Part shown: one piece after another, positions 1 through 10,042 of the stretch | How positions within the stretch are numbered: the stretch's first letter is position 1 | Layout: each line of letters starts with the position of its first letter | Source: Pseudomonas entomophila | Lineage (GTDB): Bacteria; Pseudomonadota; Gammaproteobacteria; Pseudomonadales; Pseudomonadaceae | Assembly: GCF_013523125.1 (NCBI RefSeq) | Contig: NZ_JAAMQJ010000018.1 | Location: 1 to 64,000 of the forward strand | Direction: 5' to 3' | DNA length: 64,000 nucleotides | The notes under the pieces: generated by a model | The model's input: the letters and a program-made list of their open reading frames with translations, nothing else | What the model was told of the DNA's origin: nothing | The model's database searches: none | Position numbers and translations under genes: made by a program

Positions 1-114
1 CTGGCCAGAGGCAACACCGCCTCCTCGAATAGGCCTAATACATAGATGCAACCGGGTCCCTTTGTTCAAAACAGCAGGAAAAGCGGGTAGACAATGTAGG
101 CGAGTCCATACATA

Positions 115-170
115 GGAGCGGCCCCTGCCGGGGCGCCGGACCGGCCGCGATGGGCCGCAAAGCGGCCCTA
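115..170. repeat. REP-like palindromic element
   Basis: GC-rich imperfect palindrome containing GGCCGCGATGGGCCGCAAAG and related GGCC/GCCG arms. A near-identical sequence recurs at 49402-49426 in this window, which is what identifies it as a dispersed intergenic element. It lies 3' of the short-chain dehydrogenase gene. Bases 1-114 hold no gene or signal I can support. Confidence 0.6.
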
Positions 171-241
171 GGTTCTCTACGCGACAGGACGACGGAGATG
201 GCAGCGATCGCTAACCCCCCGCAGACGCCCTCATCCCATCC

Positions 242-1012
242 TCACTTCTCCCCGCGCGACCGGTCGATCGCGAACCCGGCCCAATCCTGGCTCACCGGCA
301 TCAGTTCCAGGCTGTTGATGTTGACGTGGGCAGGCTGGTTGAGCACCCAGAAGATGGTCTCGGCGATGTCCTGGGGCTGGATCGGCTCGGCGCCAGCGTA
401 GGTGGCGTCGTAGCGTGCCTGGTCGCCGCCGAAGCGCACCAGCGAGAACTCGCTTTCGCACAAGCCCGGCTCGAGGTTGGTGACGCGCACACCCGTGCCC
501 CGCAAATCGCAGCGCAGACTCAGGGAGAACTGGCCGACGAAGGCCTTGGTGCCACCGTACACGTTGCTGCCTGGGTAAGGGTAGTTGCCGGCCACCGAGC
601 CGACGTTGAGGATGCTGGCGCCGCGCCCATGGGCGATCAGGCGTGGCAGCAGCAGGCGGGTGGTGTAGATCAGGCCCTTGATGTTGGTATCGACCATGGT
701 CTCCCAATCGTCCAGGCTGCAGGCCTGGGCAGGCTCGACGCCCAAGGCCAGACCGGCGTTGTTGACCAGGGCGCGCAAGGTCGCGAACGCCGGCGGCAGG
801 TCGGCGATCGCCTGCTCCATGGCCTGGCGATCCCGGACATCGACGACCAGCCCGTGCACCTGGGTCTTGGCCGACAGTTCGGCGCACAGCGCGTCCAGTC
901 GCTCCTTGCGGCGTCCCGTCAGGACCAGCGACCAGCCGGCCTCGGCGAATCGCCGGGCAGTGGCTTCGCCGAAGCCGGAGGTGGCACCGGTGATGAATAC
1001 GGTGGACGTCAT
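242..1012 (-). CDS. SDR family NAD(P)-dependent oxidoreductase (YdfG-like)
   Basis: Classical short-chain dehydrogenase of 256 residues. The Rossmann nucleotide-binding motif TGATSGFG is at residues 8-15, NNAG at 84-87, and the catalytic set Ser139, Tyr152 and Lys156 (YGGTK) is complete. The closest family by sequence is YdfG, an NADP-dependent hydroxy-acid (serine/3-hydroxypropionate) dehydrogenase, but the substrate cannot be read from the sequence. The start is chosen at 1012 because AAGGAG lies just upstream and the Rossmann fold begins immediately after it. The frame stays open to 1363 but that extension has no protein-like features. It is a monocistronic gene; the 600 bp upstream are non-coding. 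Confidence 0.9.
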   Translation of the reverse strand: MTSTVFITGATSGFGEATARRFAEAGWSLVLTGRRKERLDALCAELSAKTQVHGLVVDVRDRQAMEQAIADLPPAFATLRALVNNAGLALGVEPAQACSLDDWETMVDTNIKGLIYTTRLLLPRLIAHGRGASILNVGSVAGNYPYPGSNVYGGTKAFVGQFSLSLRCDLRGTGVRVTNLEPGLCESEFSLVRFGGDQARYDATYAGAEPIQPQDIAETIFWVLNQPAHVNINSLELMPVSQDWAGFAIDRSRGEK

Positions 1013-1093
1013 GCTGCTCTCCTTGATCGATAGGACGTGTGACAGGGGCGAAGCATGCCCCGACGGGCGGGTCTCGGCAAGTCGCACGCAGTT

Positions 1094-1170
1094 GATCAAA
1101 AAACGAACAAACCTCTGCAGCCCACGGGATGCAAGGCCGACAGCCGAGTATGCGCACCTTATCCACAAGC
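1094..1170 (+). repeat. Direct repeat copy 1 ending in a DnaA box
   Basis: First copy of an imperfect direct repeat of about 75 bp. The shared parts are TCAAAAAACGA, CTCTGCAGCCCACG, GCAAGGCC and TTATCCACA, in the same order and nearly the same spacing as in copy 2 about 291 bp downstream. Confidence 0.7.
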
Positions 1171-1384
1171 CTTTCCCCATAGGCTGGGGGCAAAACCAGG
1201 TTTTCTGTCGTGAGGTGTCTGCAGAGCGGTGGAAAACTCGAAAACGGTGAAGGCTTAGCGGCTTCAGAGGGACAACGACAGTACTATCCCCGCCTTTTCC
1301 ACAGACTTGTTCACAGACTTTCCACAGTGCGGCAGCGCTGACAGCGGTACGCGTTGCGCGCATGTACGACCGATGCCCTCGTTT

Positions 1385-1460
1385 TGTTCAAAAAACGATC
1401 AACACTCTGCAGCCCACGCCAGGCAAGGCCTACAGAGGGTTGCACCCATCTTATCCACAG
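1385..1460 (+). repeat. Direct repeat copy 2 ending in a DnaA box
   Basis: Second copy, with the same ordered blocks TTCAAAAAACGA, CTCTGCAGCCCACG, GCAAGGCC and TTATCCACA. The sequence between the blocks has diverged while the blocks have not, which suggests that the blocks are under selection or that the duplication is fairly old. Confidence 0.7.
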
Positions 1461-1614
1461 CCGGTTCCACACGAACCGTGCACAACATGTGCCAGCAGGT
1501 CTCGCCTGCAGAAGGCTCGAGGACGCCTGTCAACGCCATGCAGGTGCGACACGTTGTCCACACCATGGTGACCACGTGCGACGAGCCCGAAGAGGTGCCG
1601 TTCACCCACCCTGA

Positions 1615-2331
1615 TCAGTGCCCTCCCAGGTAGGCATTGCGCACTTCATCGTTGGCCAGCAGCTCCCGCCCCGTGCCGGTCATGCGGATCTGCCCGTTGA
1701 CCATCACATAGGCACGGTCCGAGAGCTTGAGCGCATGGTTGGCGTTCTGCTCCACCAGGAAGATGGTCATGCCTTCCTGGGCCAGCTCACGCAGGGTCGC
1801 GAAGATCTGCTTGACCACGATCGGCGCCAACCCCAGCGAGGGCTCGTCGAGCAGCAGCAGGCGCGGCCGGCTCATCAGCGCACGGGCGATGGCGAGCATC
1901 TGCTGTTCGCCACCGGACATGGTCATCGCCCGTTGCGTGCGCCGCTCCTTGAGCCGTGGAAACAACGCGTACATGCGCTGCATGTCCGCGTCGGCATGCG
2001 TGTCGCCGATGGGGATGGTGCCCATCATCAGGTTCTCTTCGACCGTCATGTCCGGAAATACCCGCCGCCCTTCCGGGGATTGGGCGATGCCGTTGGAGGC
2101 GATGTAGTGCGGCGTCTTGCGCGTGATGTCGGTGCCTTCGTAGAGAATCTGCCCCGAGGCGGCGCGTGGCTGGCCGAAGATCGACATCAGGAGCGTCGAC
2201 TTGCCCGCGCCGTTGGCGCCGATCAGGCTGACGGTCTCGCCTTTGTCGATGTGCATCGACACCTTGCGCAGGGCCTGGATCGGCCCGTAGAACACGTCCA
2301 GGTCGCGCAGTTCGAGAATCGCTCCGCTCAT
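1615..2331 (-). CDS. livF: Branched-chain amino acid ABC transporter ATP-binding protein LivF
   Basis: One of two cytoplasmic ATPases that power high-affinity leucine/isoleucine/valine import. It is 238 residues long, the usual LivF size. Walker A is GANGAGKS at residues 38-45, the ABC signature SGGEQQ at 139-144 and Walker B LLLLDEP at 158-164. The Liv-type SPEGRRVFPDMTVEENL segment before the signature separates it from LivG. It is the last gene of livKHMGF; its ATG overlaps the livG stop by 4 nt (ATGA), so translation is probably coupled. Confidence 0.96.
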   Translation of the reverse strand: MSGAILELRDLDVFYGPIQALRKVSMHIDKGETVSLIGANGAGKSTLLMSIFGQPRAASGQILYEGTDITRKTPHYIASNGIAQSPEGRRVFPDMTVEENLMMGTIPIGDTHADADMQRMYALFPRLKERRTQRAMTMSGGEQQMLAIARALMSRPRLLLLDEPSLGLAPIVVKQIFATLRELAQEGMTIFLVEQNANHALKLSDRAYVMVNGQIRMTGTGRELLANDEVRNAYLGGH

Positions 2332-3199
2332 GCCAGTTCCTCTTCGTCGGCGCCCAGGTAGGCGGCAATCACCGTGGGGTTGTTGCGAATGTCCTGGGGC
2401 GCACCCTCGGCGATGACGTTGCCGTGGTCGAGCACGACGATGTGGTCGGAAATGCTCATGACCATGCCCATGTCATGCTCGATCAGCACCACGGTGATGT
2501 CGTGTTCGTCGCGCAGCACCCGGATCATCCGGCTCAGGGCTTCGGTTTCCTGGGGGTTGAGACCGGCAGCAGGCTCGTCCAGGCAGATGATGCCGGGCCG
2601 CGTGCACATGGCCCGAGCGATCTCCAGCCGGCGTTGCTGGCCGTAGGACAGTTCTCCGGCCAGGCGGTTGGCGCAGTCGACCAGGTCGACCACCTCCAGC
2701 CAGTAGAAGGCATGGTCGAGCGCCTCGCTCTCGGACTGCCGGTAGCCCGGCGTATTGAGCACGCCGGCCAGCAGGTTGCGGTTGACCCACATGTGCTGGG
2801 CCACCAGCAGGTTCTCCACCACCGACATTTCCCGGAACAGGCGGATGTTCTGGAAGGTGCGCGCCAGGCCGGCGCGGTTGACCAGGTGGGTGCCGCCGAA
2901 CATCTTGTAGTACACCCGGTTGGCGAAACGCGACGGCGAGAAGAAGTCCGTTGCCTCGAAACGCTCGCCCAGCAGCTGAATGATGTCGGTGCGCGCGCCG
3001 CGCAGGTTCAGCTCGATCCGACCGCCACTGGCCTTGTAGAAGCCCGTCAGGCAGTTGAACACGGTGGTCTTGCCCGCCCCGTTGGGGCCGATCAGGGCGA
3101 AGATCTGGTTGCGCTTGACCTTCAGGCTGACGTCGCTGAGCGCCTTGATCCCGCCGAACTGCATCATCAGGTTGTCGACCGACAACACGACCTCATCGC

Positions 3200-3203
<4 letters not shown>
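2328..3203 (-). CDS. livG: Branched-chain amino acid ABC transporter ATP-binding protein LivG
   Basis: Second ATPase of the Liv importer, 291 residues. Walker A is GPNGAGKT at 39-46, the signature LSYGQQ at 185-190 and Walker B ICLDEP at 206-211. It is longer than the common ~255-residue LivG because of an extra segment at about residues 68-108 between Walker A and the Q-loop. I recall longer LivG proteins in Pseudomonas, so this is probably lineage-typical. The ATG overlaps the livM stop by 4 nt, and its own stop overlaps livF by 4 nt. Confidence 0.95.
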
Positions 3204-4509
<1,306 letters not shown>

Positions 4510-4513
<4 letters not shown>

Positions 4514-5424
4514 ACCTTGGCCACCAGGGGACGACCCAACAGGCCCTGCGGCCGGAAGATGAGGATCAGCACCAGCAACGAGAAGCTGAACACGTCCTTG
4601 TAGTCGGAGTTGATGAGTCCCGAGAACAGCGATTCGGAGATCCCCAGGATGATCCCGCCGAGCATGGCGCCGGGCAGCGAGCCGATGCCGCCGAGCACAG
4701 CGGCGGTGAACGCCTTGATGCCGATGATGAAGCCGGCGTAGAAGTCGAAGGTGCCGTAGTTGAGGGTGATCAACACGCCGGCGAGCGCAGCCATCACCGC
4801 GCCGATGACGAACACGTAGGAGATCACCCGGTCGGTGTTGATCCCCAGGATGGAAGCCATCTTGCGGTCTTGCTGGGTGGCGCGGCACATGCGCCCGAGC
4901 TTGGTGTACTTGATCACGTAGGTGAGCACACCCATGCCGACGAAGGCGGCGATCAGGATGAAGATCTTGGTGTAGGTCAGCTGCACGAACCCGCTGCCCA
5001 CGTCGATGCGCAAGGCCCCTTCGAGGAGCGTGGGGACACCCTGCTGGCGGGCACCCTGGCTGATCTGGGCGTAGTTCTGCAGGATCAGGGAAATGCCGAT
5101 GGCGCTGATCAGCGGCGCCAGGCGCGTGGAGTTGCGCAGGGGTTTGTAGGCGATGCGCTCGATGGTGAAACCGTAGACGCCGGTCACCACGACGGTGAAC
5201 AGCAACGTGCCGAGCATCAGCAACGGGAAGGATTCGATGCCGAACCAGGCCAGCAATGCCAGGCTGATCGCCGCGAGGTACGCGGAGATCATGTACACCT
5301 CGCCGTGCGCGAAGTTGATCATGCCGATGATGCCATAGACCATTGTGTAGCCGATGGCGATCAGGCCATAGACCGACCCGAGGGTCAGGCCGTTGACCAG
5401 TTGCTGCAGGAAAATACCATCCAT
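4510..5424 (-). CDS. livH: Branched-chain amino acid ABC transporter permease LivH
   Basis: Inner-membrane permease, 304 residues and about eight hydrophobic segments. The N-terminal NGLTLGSVYGLIAIGYTMVY and the loop GRMCRATQQDRKMASILGI are typical of LivH. It pairs with LivM to form the translocation path. The gene is separated from livK by 146 bp containing an inverted repeat, whereas the genes after it overlap, so livH probably opens the translationally coupled part of the operon. Confidence 0.95.
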
Positions 5425-5536
5425 AACGCAATCTCACCTGATCGAGACCGCACCCTGAGGCGCGCACGGCTGCATGAAACACGACCTTGCGCTGCACGAC
5501 CGGATGGGTTCACGAATGTGGAGGGGTACCGCGAAA

Positions 5537-5560
5537 CCGTCCGGGCACCCGCTCGGACGG
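5537..5560 (-). terminator. Hairpin between livK and livH, possible attenuator
   Basis: Perfect 7-bp inverted repeat CCGTCCG/CGGACGG with a 10-nt loop, starting 10 nt after the livK stop. Only a short TTT follows on the transcribed strand, so it looks like a partial terminator or an mRNA-stabilising hairpin and not a full stop. Such a structure would give more binding protein than membrane components. Confidence 0.5.
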
Positions 5561-5570
5561 CTCATCGTTC

Positions 5571-6707
5571 TTATTGTTGTTGTTCGAGCTGGTGGTACTT
5601 GCCGTTGGCGTCCCACTGGTAGACCACGTAGTCGGAGACGGTCAGGTCGCCCTTCTTGTCCCAGCGCTTCTCGCCCATCACGGTCTTGACCGGGTTGGCC
5701 TTGAGCCATTCGGCGGCGTCCTCGCCCTTGTTCGAACCGGCGCCGTTGAAGGCCGCCGCCAAGGCCTGGATCGAGGCGTAGGCGTACAGGGTGTAGCCCT
5801 CAGGCTCGGTGCCGCCCTTGCGGAACTGCTCGACCACGGCCTTGCTGTCGGGCAGCAGGCGCGGGTCGGCGCCGAAGGTCATGTAGACGCCATTGGTGTA
5901 CTGCGCACCGCCTGCGGTGGCAACCAGTTCGTCGGTGACGATGCCGTCGTCGGACATGAATGCCACGTCCTTGAGCCCTTGCTCACGCAGCTGGCGCACC
6001 AGCGGGCCGGCCTCCGGGTGCAGGCCGCCGAAGTAGACCACGTCGGCACCGGCGGCACGGATCTTGGTCACCACGGCGCTGAAGTCCTTCTCGCCACGGG
6101 TCAGGCCCTCGTAGAGCACCGGCTTGACGCCCCGCTTCTCCAGCTGGGCCTTGGTCGCGTCGGCCAGGCCCTGGCCGTAGGTGTCCTTGTCGTGCAACAC
6201 CACGACCTTCTTGCCCTTGAGCACGTCGACGATGTAGTCGCCGGCGACCACCCCCTGCTGATCGTCACGACCGCACATGCGGAACATGCCCATCATGCCG
6301 CGCTCGGTGACCTGTGGGTTGGTGGAGCCTGGGGTGATGGCGATCACGCCGGCTTCGTCGTACACCTCCGAGGCCGGAATGGTCGAGGACGAGCAGAAGT
6401 GACCGACCACGCCAGCGACCTTGTCCTGATCGACCAGGCGGTTGGCGACCGACACGGCCTGCTTGGGCTCGCAGGCATCGTCCCCCCTGACCAGCACGAT
6501 CTTCTCGCCGTTGACCCCACCGGCGGCGTTGATCTGGTCGGCCGCGGCCTGCGCGCCCTTCATGTACTGCTCGCCGAACGCCGCGTTCGCACCGGTCATG
6601 GGCCCGGCGACACCGATCTTGAGGTCGGCCTGTGCATAGGATGAAAGGCCCAGCACCGACGCCACGGCAATGGCCAATACGCCTTTTCTGTAGAACGATT
6701 GCGACAT
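5571..6707 (-). CDS. livK: Branched-chain amino acid periplasmic binding protein (LivK/BraC)
   Basis: Periplasmic receptor that delivers leucine, isoleucine, valine and probably alanine or threonine to LivHMGF. It is 378 residues with a Sec signal ending at about SSYAQA/DLKIG (residue 27), followed by a type I periplasmic-binding fold (GPMTGANAAFGEQYMKGAQ; PGSTNPQVTERG). Length and sequence match Pseudomonas BraC. The start is supported by AGGAG about 10 nt upstream. It is the first and probably most highly expressed gene of the operon. Confidence 0.95.
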   Translation of the reverse strand: MSQSFYRKGVLAIAVASVLGLSSYAQADLKIGVAGPMTGANAAFGEQYMKGAQAAADQINAAGGVNGEKIVLVRGDDACEPKQAVSVANRLVDQDKVAGVVGHFCSSSTIPASEVYDEAGVIAITPGSTNPQVTERGMMGMFRMCGRDDQQGVVAGDYIVDVLKGKKVVVLHDKDTYGQGLADATKAQLEKRGVKPVLYEGLTRGEKDFSAVVTKIRAAGADVVYFGGLHPEAGPLVRQLREQGLKDVAFMSDDGIVTDELVATAGGAQYTNGVYMTFGADPRLLPDSKAVVEQFRKGGTEPEGYTLYAYASIQALAAAFNGAGSNKGEDAAEWLKANPVKTVMGEKRWDKKGDLTVSDYVVYQWDANGKYHQLEQQQ

Positions 6708-7167
6708 GAGGTAGTGCTCCTGGAATTGTTATGGTCTAGGCACTGCAACTTCAGCCTCTAGCCCTGAGCAAGCGGCGTGCCATGCACCGGCTTTCGCCGG
6801 GCCCTGGATGACGAAGACGCCAGACAGAGCGCCGCGCGAGGTGGCGTCACGGCACGTGCAACCGTCAAGCACGTGCCTGTCGCCACCTTCCGTGCGCGGA
6901 CGGCGCAACCACGGCGCGCCATCATTGCAACCCGGAACGCGCCAGTACCTGCGCGGGCGTGTAACAGCCAGCGTCACCGAAGTGCACAACGCCGGTGCGT
7001 GACTGCTACTGCGGGCACTGTTGCGAGGCTTGAGGGGCCTGCGGGGCGTCAGTGCGCGCGCAGGCCCGACGCGTCATGCATCGCTAAAGCCGACGGCATT
7101 GGGCACAATGGCCGCTATCCCGCGCGCCTGGTGGTTTCGGCAGGCGCCGCCGACTTGGAGTCCCTAC
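6708..7167. other. Divergent intergenic region livK / pncB
   Basis: A 460-bp gap between two divergent genes. It must hold the promoters of the liv operon and of pncB-nadE, but I cannot point to a convincing sigma70 pair on either strand. It contains no protein-like frame, no clear inverted repeat and no riboswitch-like structure that I recognise. The pncB ribosome binding site TTGGAG is at 7155-7160. Confidence 0.4.
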
Positions 7168-8373
7168 ATGAGCGAGAGCGCATTCGCCGAGCGCATCGTG
7201 CACAACCTGCTCGACACTGATTTCTACAAGCTCACCATGATGCAGGGCGTCCTGCACAACTACCCGGATGCCGACGTCGAGTGGGAGTTTCGCTGCCGCA
7301 ATGGCGAGGACCTGCGCCCTTACCTGGACGACATCCGCCAGCAGCTCGAGCAACTGGCCGACCTGACCCTCGACGAGGGTCAGCTGACCTTTCTGGAGCG
7401 CATCAGCTTCCTCAAGCCGGACTTCCTGCGCTTTCTGGGCCTGTTCCGTTTCAACCTGCGCTACGTGCGCATCGGCATCGAGCACGATCAGCTGTTCCTG
7501 CGCCTGCGCGGCCCCTGGCTGCACGTGATCCTGTTCGAAGTGCCGCTGCTGGCGATCATCAGCGAGGTGCGCAACCGTCACCTGCACCCGCACATGCGCC
7601 TGAGCGAGGCCCGCGATCAGCTGTACCGCAAGTTCGACTGGTTGCAGGCGCACGCCAGCGCCGACGAACTCGACGCCCTGCAGGTGGCCGACTTCGGCAC
7701 GCGGCGGCGCTTTTCCAGCCAGGTCCAGGCCGAAGTGGTGCGAGTGCTGCGCGATGATTTCCCGGCGCGCTTCGTCGGCACCAGCAACGTCGACCTGGCC
7801 TGGAAGCTCGGGATCAAGCCGCTCGGCACCATGGCCCACGAATGGATCATGGCCCACCAGCAGCTCGGTCCGCGCCTGATCGACAGCCAGATCGCCGCGC
7901 TGGACTGTTGGGTACGCGAGTACCGTGGCCTGCTGGGCATCGCCCTGACCGACTGCGTCACCATGGACGCCTTTCTGCGCGACTTCGACCTGTACTTCGC
8001 CAAGCTCTTCGACGGCCTGCGTCATGATTCGGGTGATCCGATCGCCTGGGCGGAGAAAGCCATCGCACACTATCGCCAGTTGGGCATCGACCCGATGACC
8101 AAGACCCTGGTGTTCTCCGACGGGCTCGACTTGCCACGCTCGTTGGCAATCTTCCGGGCCCTGCGCGGTCGGATCAACGTGAGCTTCGGCATCGGCACCA
8201 ACCTGACCTGTGACATCCCGGGCGTGACGCCGATGAGCATCGTGGTCAAGATGACCGATTGCAACGGCTCGCCGGTGGCCAAGATTTCCGACGAGTCTGC
8301 CAAGACGCAGTGCCGCGACGAGAACTTCGTCACCTACCTGCGCCATGTGTTCAAAGTCCCCAACAAGGAGTAA
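7168..8373 (+). CDS. pncB: Nicotinate phosphoribosyltransferase
   Basis: Makes nicotinate mononucleotide from nicotinate, PRPP and ATP in the NAD salvage (Preiss-Handler) route. It is 401 residues, the normal length. Family segments include [15 protein letters not shown] at the N-terminus, the [23 protein letters not shown] core, HDSGDP, and [11 protein letters not shown] near the phosphate-binding site. The start at 7168 is chosen for TTGGAG seven nt upstream; a longer open frame from 7021 has no family similarity. It is followed three nt later by nadE, the last enzyme of the same pathway. Confidence 0.95.
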   Translation: MSESAFAERIVHNLLDTDFYKLTMMQGVLHNYPDADVEWEFRCRNGEDLRPYLDDIRQQLEQLADLTLDEGQLTFLERISFLKPDFLRFLGLFRFNLRYVRIGIEHDQLFLRLRGPWLHVILFEVPLLAIISEVRNRHLHPHMRLSEARDQLYRKFDWLQAHASADELDALQVADFGTRRRFSSQVQAEVVRVLRDDFPARFVGTSNVDLAWKLGIKPLGTMAHEWIMAHQQLGPRLIDSQIAALDCWVREYRGLLGIALTDCVTMDAFLRDFDLYFAKLFDGLRHDSGDPIAWAEKAIAHYRQLGIDPMTKTLVFSDGLDLPRSLAIFRALRGRINVSFGIGTNLTCDIPGVTPMSIVVKMTDCNGSPVAKISDESAKTQCRDENFVTYLRHVFKVPNKE

Positions 8374-8376
8374 CCC

Positions 8377-9204
8377 ATGCAAGCCAGCCAGCAGGAGATC
8401 ATCCAGCAGCTCAAGGTCCAGCCGCCGATCGCCGATGATGCGGCCCTGGAGACCGAGATCGCCCGGCGTGTGGCGTTCATCAAGCAGTGCCTGGGCAATG
8501 CCGGGCTGAAGTCACTGGTACTCGGGATCAGTGGCGGCGTCGACTCGCTGACCGGTGCGCTGCTGGCGCAGCGTGCGGTGCGTGAGCTGCGCGAGGAGAC
8601 CGGCGACGTGGCGTACCGGTTCGTCGCCGTGCGCCTGCCCTACCACGTGCAAAAGGACGAACACGACGCCCAGGCCTGCCTGGACGTGATCAAGCCCGAC
8701 GAGATACAGACGGTGGACATCGCACCGGCCGTGCGTGCGCTGGTGGCCAATGTGAAGGCGCTGGACGACAGCTCGGCAAGCACCAAGGACTTCGTGGTCG
8801 GCAACGTCAAGGCACGCATGCGCATGGTGGCCCAGTACACCATCGCAGGCGCCTGCCAGGGGCTGGTGATCGGCACCGACCATGCGGCCGAAGCGGTGAT
8901 GGGTTTCTTCACTAAGTTCGGCGACGGCGCGTGCGACCTGGCGCCGCTCAGTGGCCTGGTGAAGCATCAGGTACGCGCCATGGCCCGCCTCATGGGCGCA
9001 CCGGCGAACCTGGTGGAGAAGGTGCCGACCGCGGATCTCGAGGACCTGGAGCCCGGCAAACCGGACGAGGCGGCCCATGGGATCACCTATGCCGAGATCG
9101 ACGCGTTCCTGCACGGCCAGCCGGTGAGCGATCACGTCGCCGAGGTCATCCTGTCGGCCTACCGCAAGACCCAGCACAAGCGCGAACTGCCGTTCGCGCC
9201 GTGA
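8377..9204 (+). CDS. nadE: Ammonia-dependent NAD+ synthetase
   Basis: Converts nicotinate adenine dinucleotide to NAD+ using ATP and ammonia. It is 275 residues, the size of the ammonia-dependent form with no glutaminase domain. The ATP-pyrophosphatase P-loop SGGVDS is at residues 52-57, and [19 protein letters not shown], the substrate-binding region, follows. It starts three nt after pncB, with AAGGAG overlapping the pncB stop, so the two are co-transcribed and functionally consecutive. Confidence 0.96.
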   Translation: MQASQQEIIQQLKVQPPIADDAALETEIARRVAFIKQCLGNAGLKSLVLGISGGVDSLTGALLAQRAVRELREETGDVAYRFVAVRLPYHVQKDEHDAQACLDVIKPDEIQTVDIAPAVRALVANVKALDDSSASTKDFVVGNVKARMRMVAQYTIAGACQGLVIGTDHAAEAVMGFFTKFGDGACDLAPLSGLVKHQVRAMARLMGAPANLVEKVPTADLEDLEPGKPDEAAHGITYAEIDAFLHGQPVSDHVAEVILSAYRKTQHKRELPFAP

Positions 9205-9214
9205 CGGCGCCTCG

Positions 9215-9242
9215 GGGAGCGGGACGATCGTCGCCCGCTCCC
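9215..9242. terminator. Bidirectional hairpin between nadE and azurin
   Basis: Inverted repeat GGGAGCGGG (9215-9223) / CCCGCTCCC (9234-9242) with a 10-nt spacer, placed between two convergent genes 11 nt after nadE and 20 nt beyond the azurin stop. It has no T-tract on either side, so termination efficiency is uncertain. Confidence 0.5.
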
Positions 9243-9261
9243 TGGCCGCATCAGGCGTGCG

Positions 9262-9711
9262 TCACTTGACGACGACCTTGCCCTTCATCAGCGCCATGTG
9301 CCCGGGGAAGGTGCAGAAGAACATGTAATCGCCGCCGGCCTCCAGCTTGGACAGGTCGAGGGTGATGGTGTCTTGCTTTTCAGGCGCGCCGATCATCTTG
9401 GTGTAGGCGATGATGCGGGGGTCGTCCGTCTTGAGGTATTCCTTGTCCAGCCCCTGGCTCATGCCTTCGTTGGCGATGGACTGGGCGTCTTCCGTCTTGC
9501 TGATCACCAGGTTGTGGCCCATCACGTTCTTCGGCAGGTTGCCCGAGTGGATGAGCGTAACCGTGAACGCCTTGCAGCTCTTGTCGACGGTGAAGGCCTG
9601 GGTGGTGTAGGACATCTGGTCGGTCGACTCGACCGTGACTGCGCACTCCGCGGCGAAGGCGCTGGTGCTGGCGAGCGTGAACAGGGATACCGCGACCGCT
9701 TTGAGGAACAT
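9262..9711 (-). CDS. azu: Azurin (periplasmic blue copper protein)
   Basis: Small type I copper protein that carries electrons in the periplasm, for example to nitrite reductase or peroxidase. It is 149 residues with a signal peptide cut near [10 protein letters not shown] (residue 20). The copper ligands are present: His66 in MGHNLV, and Cys133, His138 and Met142 in [10 protein letters not shown]; the disulfide cysteines are 23 and 46. The start at 9711 is supported by AAGGAG upstream and gives a standard signal peptide; an upstream in-frame ATG at 9750 does not. A weak ANR/FNR-like half match upstream is not enough to claim regulation. Confidence 0.96.
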   Translation of the reverse strand: MFLKAVAVSLFTLASTSAFAAECAVTVESTDQMSYTTQAFTVDKSCKAFTVTLIHSGNLPKNVMGHNLVISKTEDAQSIANEGMSQGLDKEYLKTDDPRIIAYTKMIGAPEKQDTITLDLSKLEAGGDYMFFCTFPGHMALMKGKVVVK

Positions 9712-9851
9712 CGTGAATCTCCTTGGCAGGGATGGCCGTCTGTGGCTCACCGATCCGTCTCGAGCGAGAAGAGAGCACGAAGATCGATCGGTTGAAACCT
9801 TGTATGGACGGCATGCAAAAAATCTTGAGGCGCATCTTGCCCCTTTGATAG

Positions 9852-9870
9852 ACGATTGAACAATCGTTCA
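9852..9870. promoter_or_regulatory. Overlapping palindromes upstream of a small ORF
   Basis: ACGATTG-AA-CAATCGT (9852-9867) is a perfect 16-bp palindrome, overlapped by TGAAC-AATC-GTTCA (9857-9870), also perfect. They lie just in front of the ribosome binding site of the 30-codon ORF and downstream of a weak -35-like TTGAGG (9825-9830). The symmetry resembles operators of TetR-type regulators; the protein that binds is unknown. Confidence 0.4.
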
Positions 9871-9886
9871 TTTAGGAGTCGTCACC

Positions 9887-9979
9887 ATGTCGTTCACTCA
9901 TTTCATGAAAGGCTTCCTGGCCGCCTACGCCTGCGGCGCCACCGGTGCGCCCGTCTGCGAATTCGCTCGCCCCGAATGA
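9887..9979 (+). CDS. Possible 30-residue peptide
   Basis: Unrecognised ORF from ATG 9887 to TGA 9979, encoding MSFTHFMKGFLAAYACGATG followed by ten more residues. It has TTTAGGAG at a good distance before the ATG and a palindromic candidate operator directly upstream, which argues for real expression. Two cysteines (16 and 24) and a short hydrophobic stretch are its only visible features. It is not part of azurin or the LOG gene. No function is proposed; it could also be a leader for the following gene 63 bp downstream. Confidence 0.4.
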   Translation: MSFTHFMKGFLAAYACGATGAPVCEFARPE

Positions 9980-10042
9980 CCGGGCTGGCCGTGAACGGCT
10001 GAGCGTCTTACCCTAGGCCCAGTCTTTCACTGGAGATGATCG

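Larger units (their letters stand above)
1013..1614. other. Non-coding region with a cluster of DnaA-box-like sites
   Basis: A 602-bp gap between the SDR gene and livF without a convincing gene. On the plus strand it contains two perfect TTATCCACA sites (1159-1167, 1451-1459) and four relatives: TTTTCCACA (1295-1303), TTGTTCACA (1307-1315), CTTTCCACA (1318-1326) and TTGTCCACA (1554-1562). TTATCCACA is the known high-affinity DnaA box. All six are in the same orientation within about 400 bp. Each perfect box lies at the end of a repeated stretch of about 75 bp and is followed by a small inverted repeat (CCCCA/TGGGG at 1175-1189; CGGTTC/GAACCG at 1462-1478). A role in binding DnaA is inferred. 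Confidence 0.55.

Noticed and set aside
1354..1633. Small ORFs in the SDR-livF gap
   Set aside because: Several overlapping frames on both strands, none with ribosome site or protein-like composition; the region is better explained by repeats and DnaA-like boxes.
2940..3010. Frameshift or insertion sequence inside livG
   Set aside because: The extra ~40 residues keep frame and all ATPase motifs; a longer LivG appears to be normal in Pseudomonas.
9825..9838. ANR/FNR box upstream of azurin (TTGAGGCGCATCTT)
   Set aside because: Only about 7 of 10 informative positions fit TTGAT-N4-ATCAA, too weak to call.
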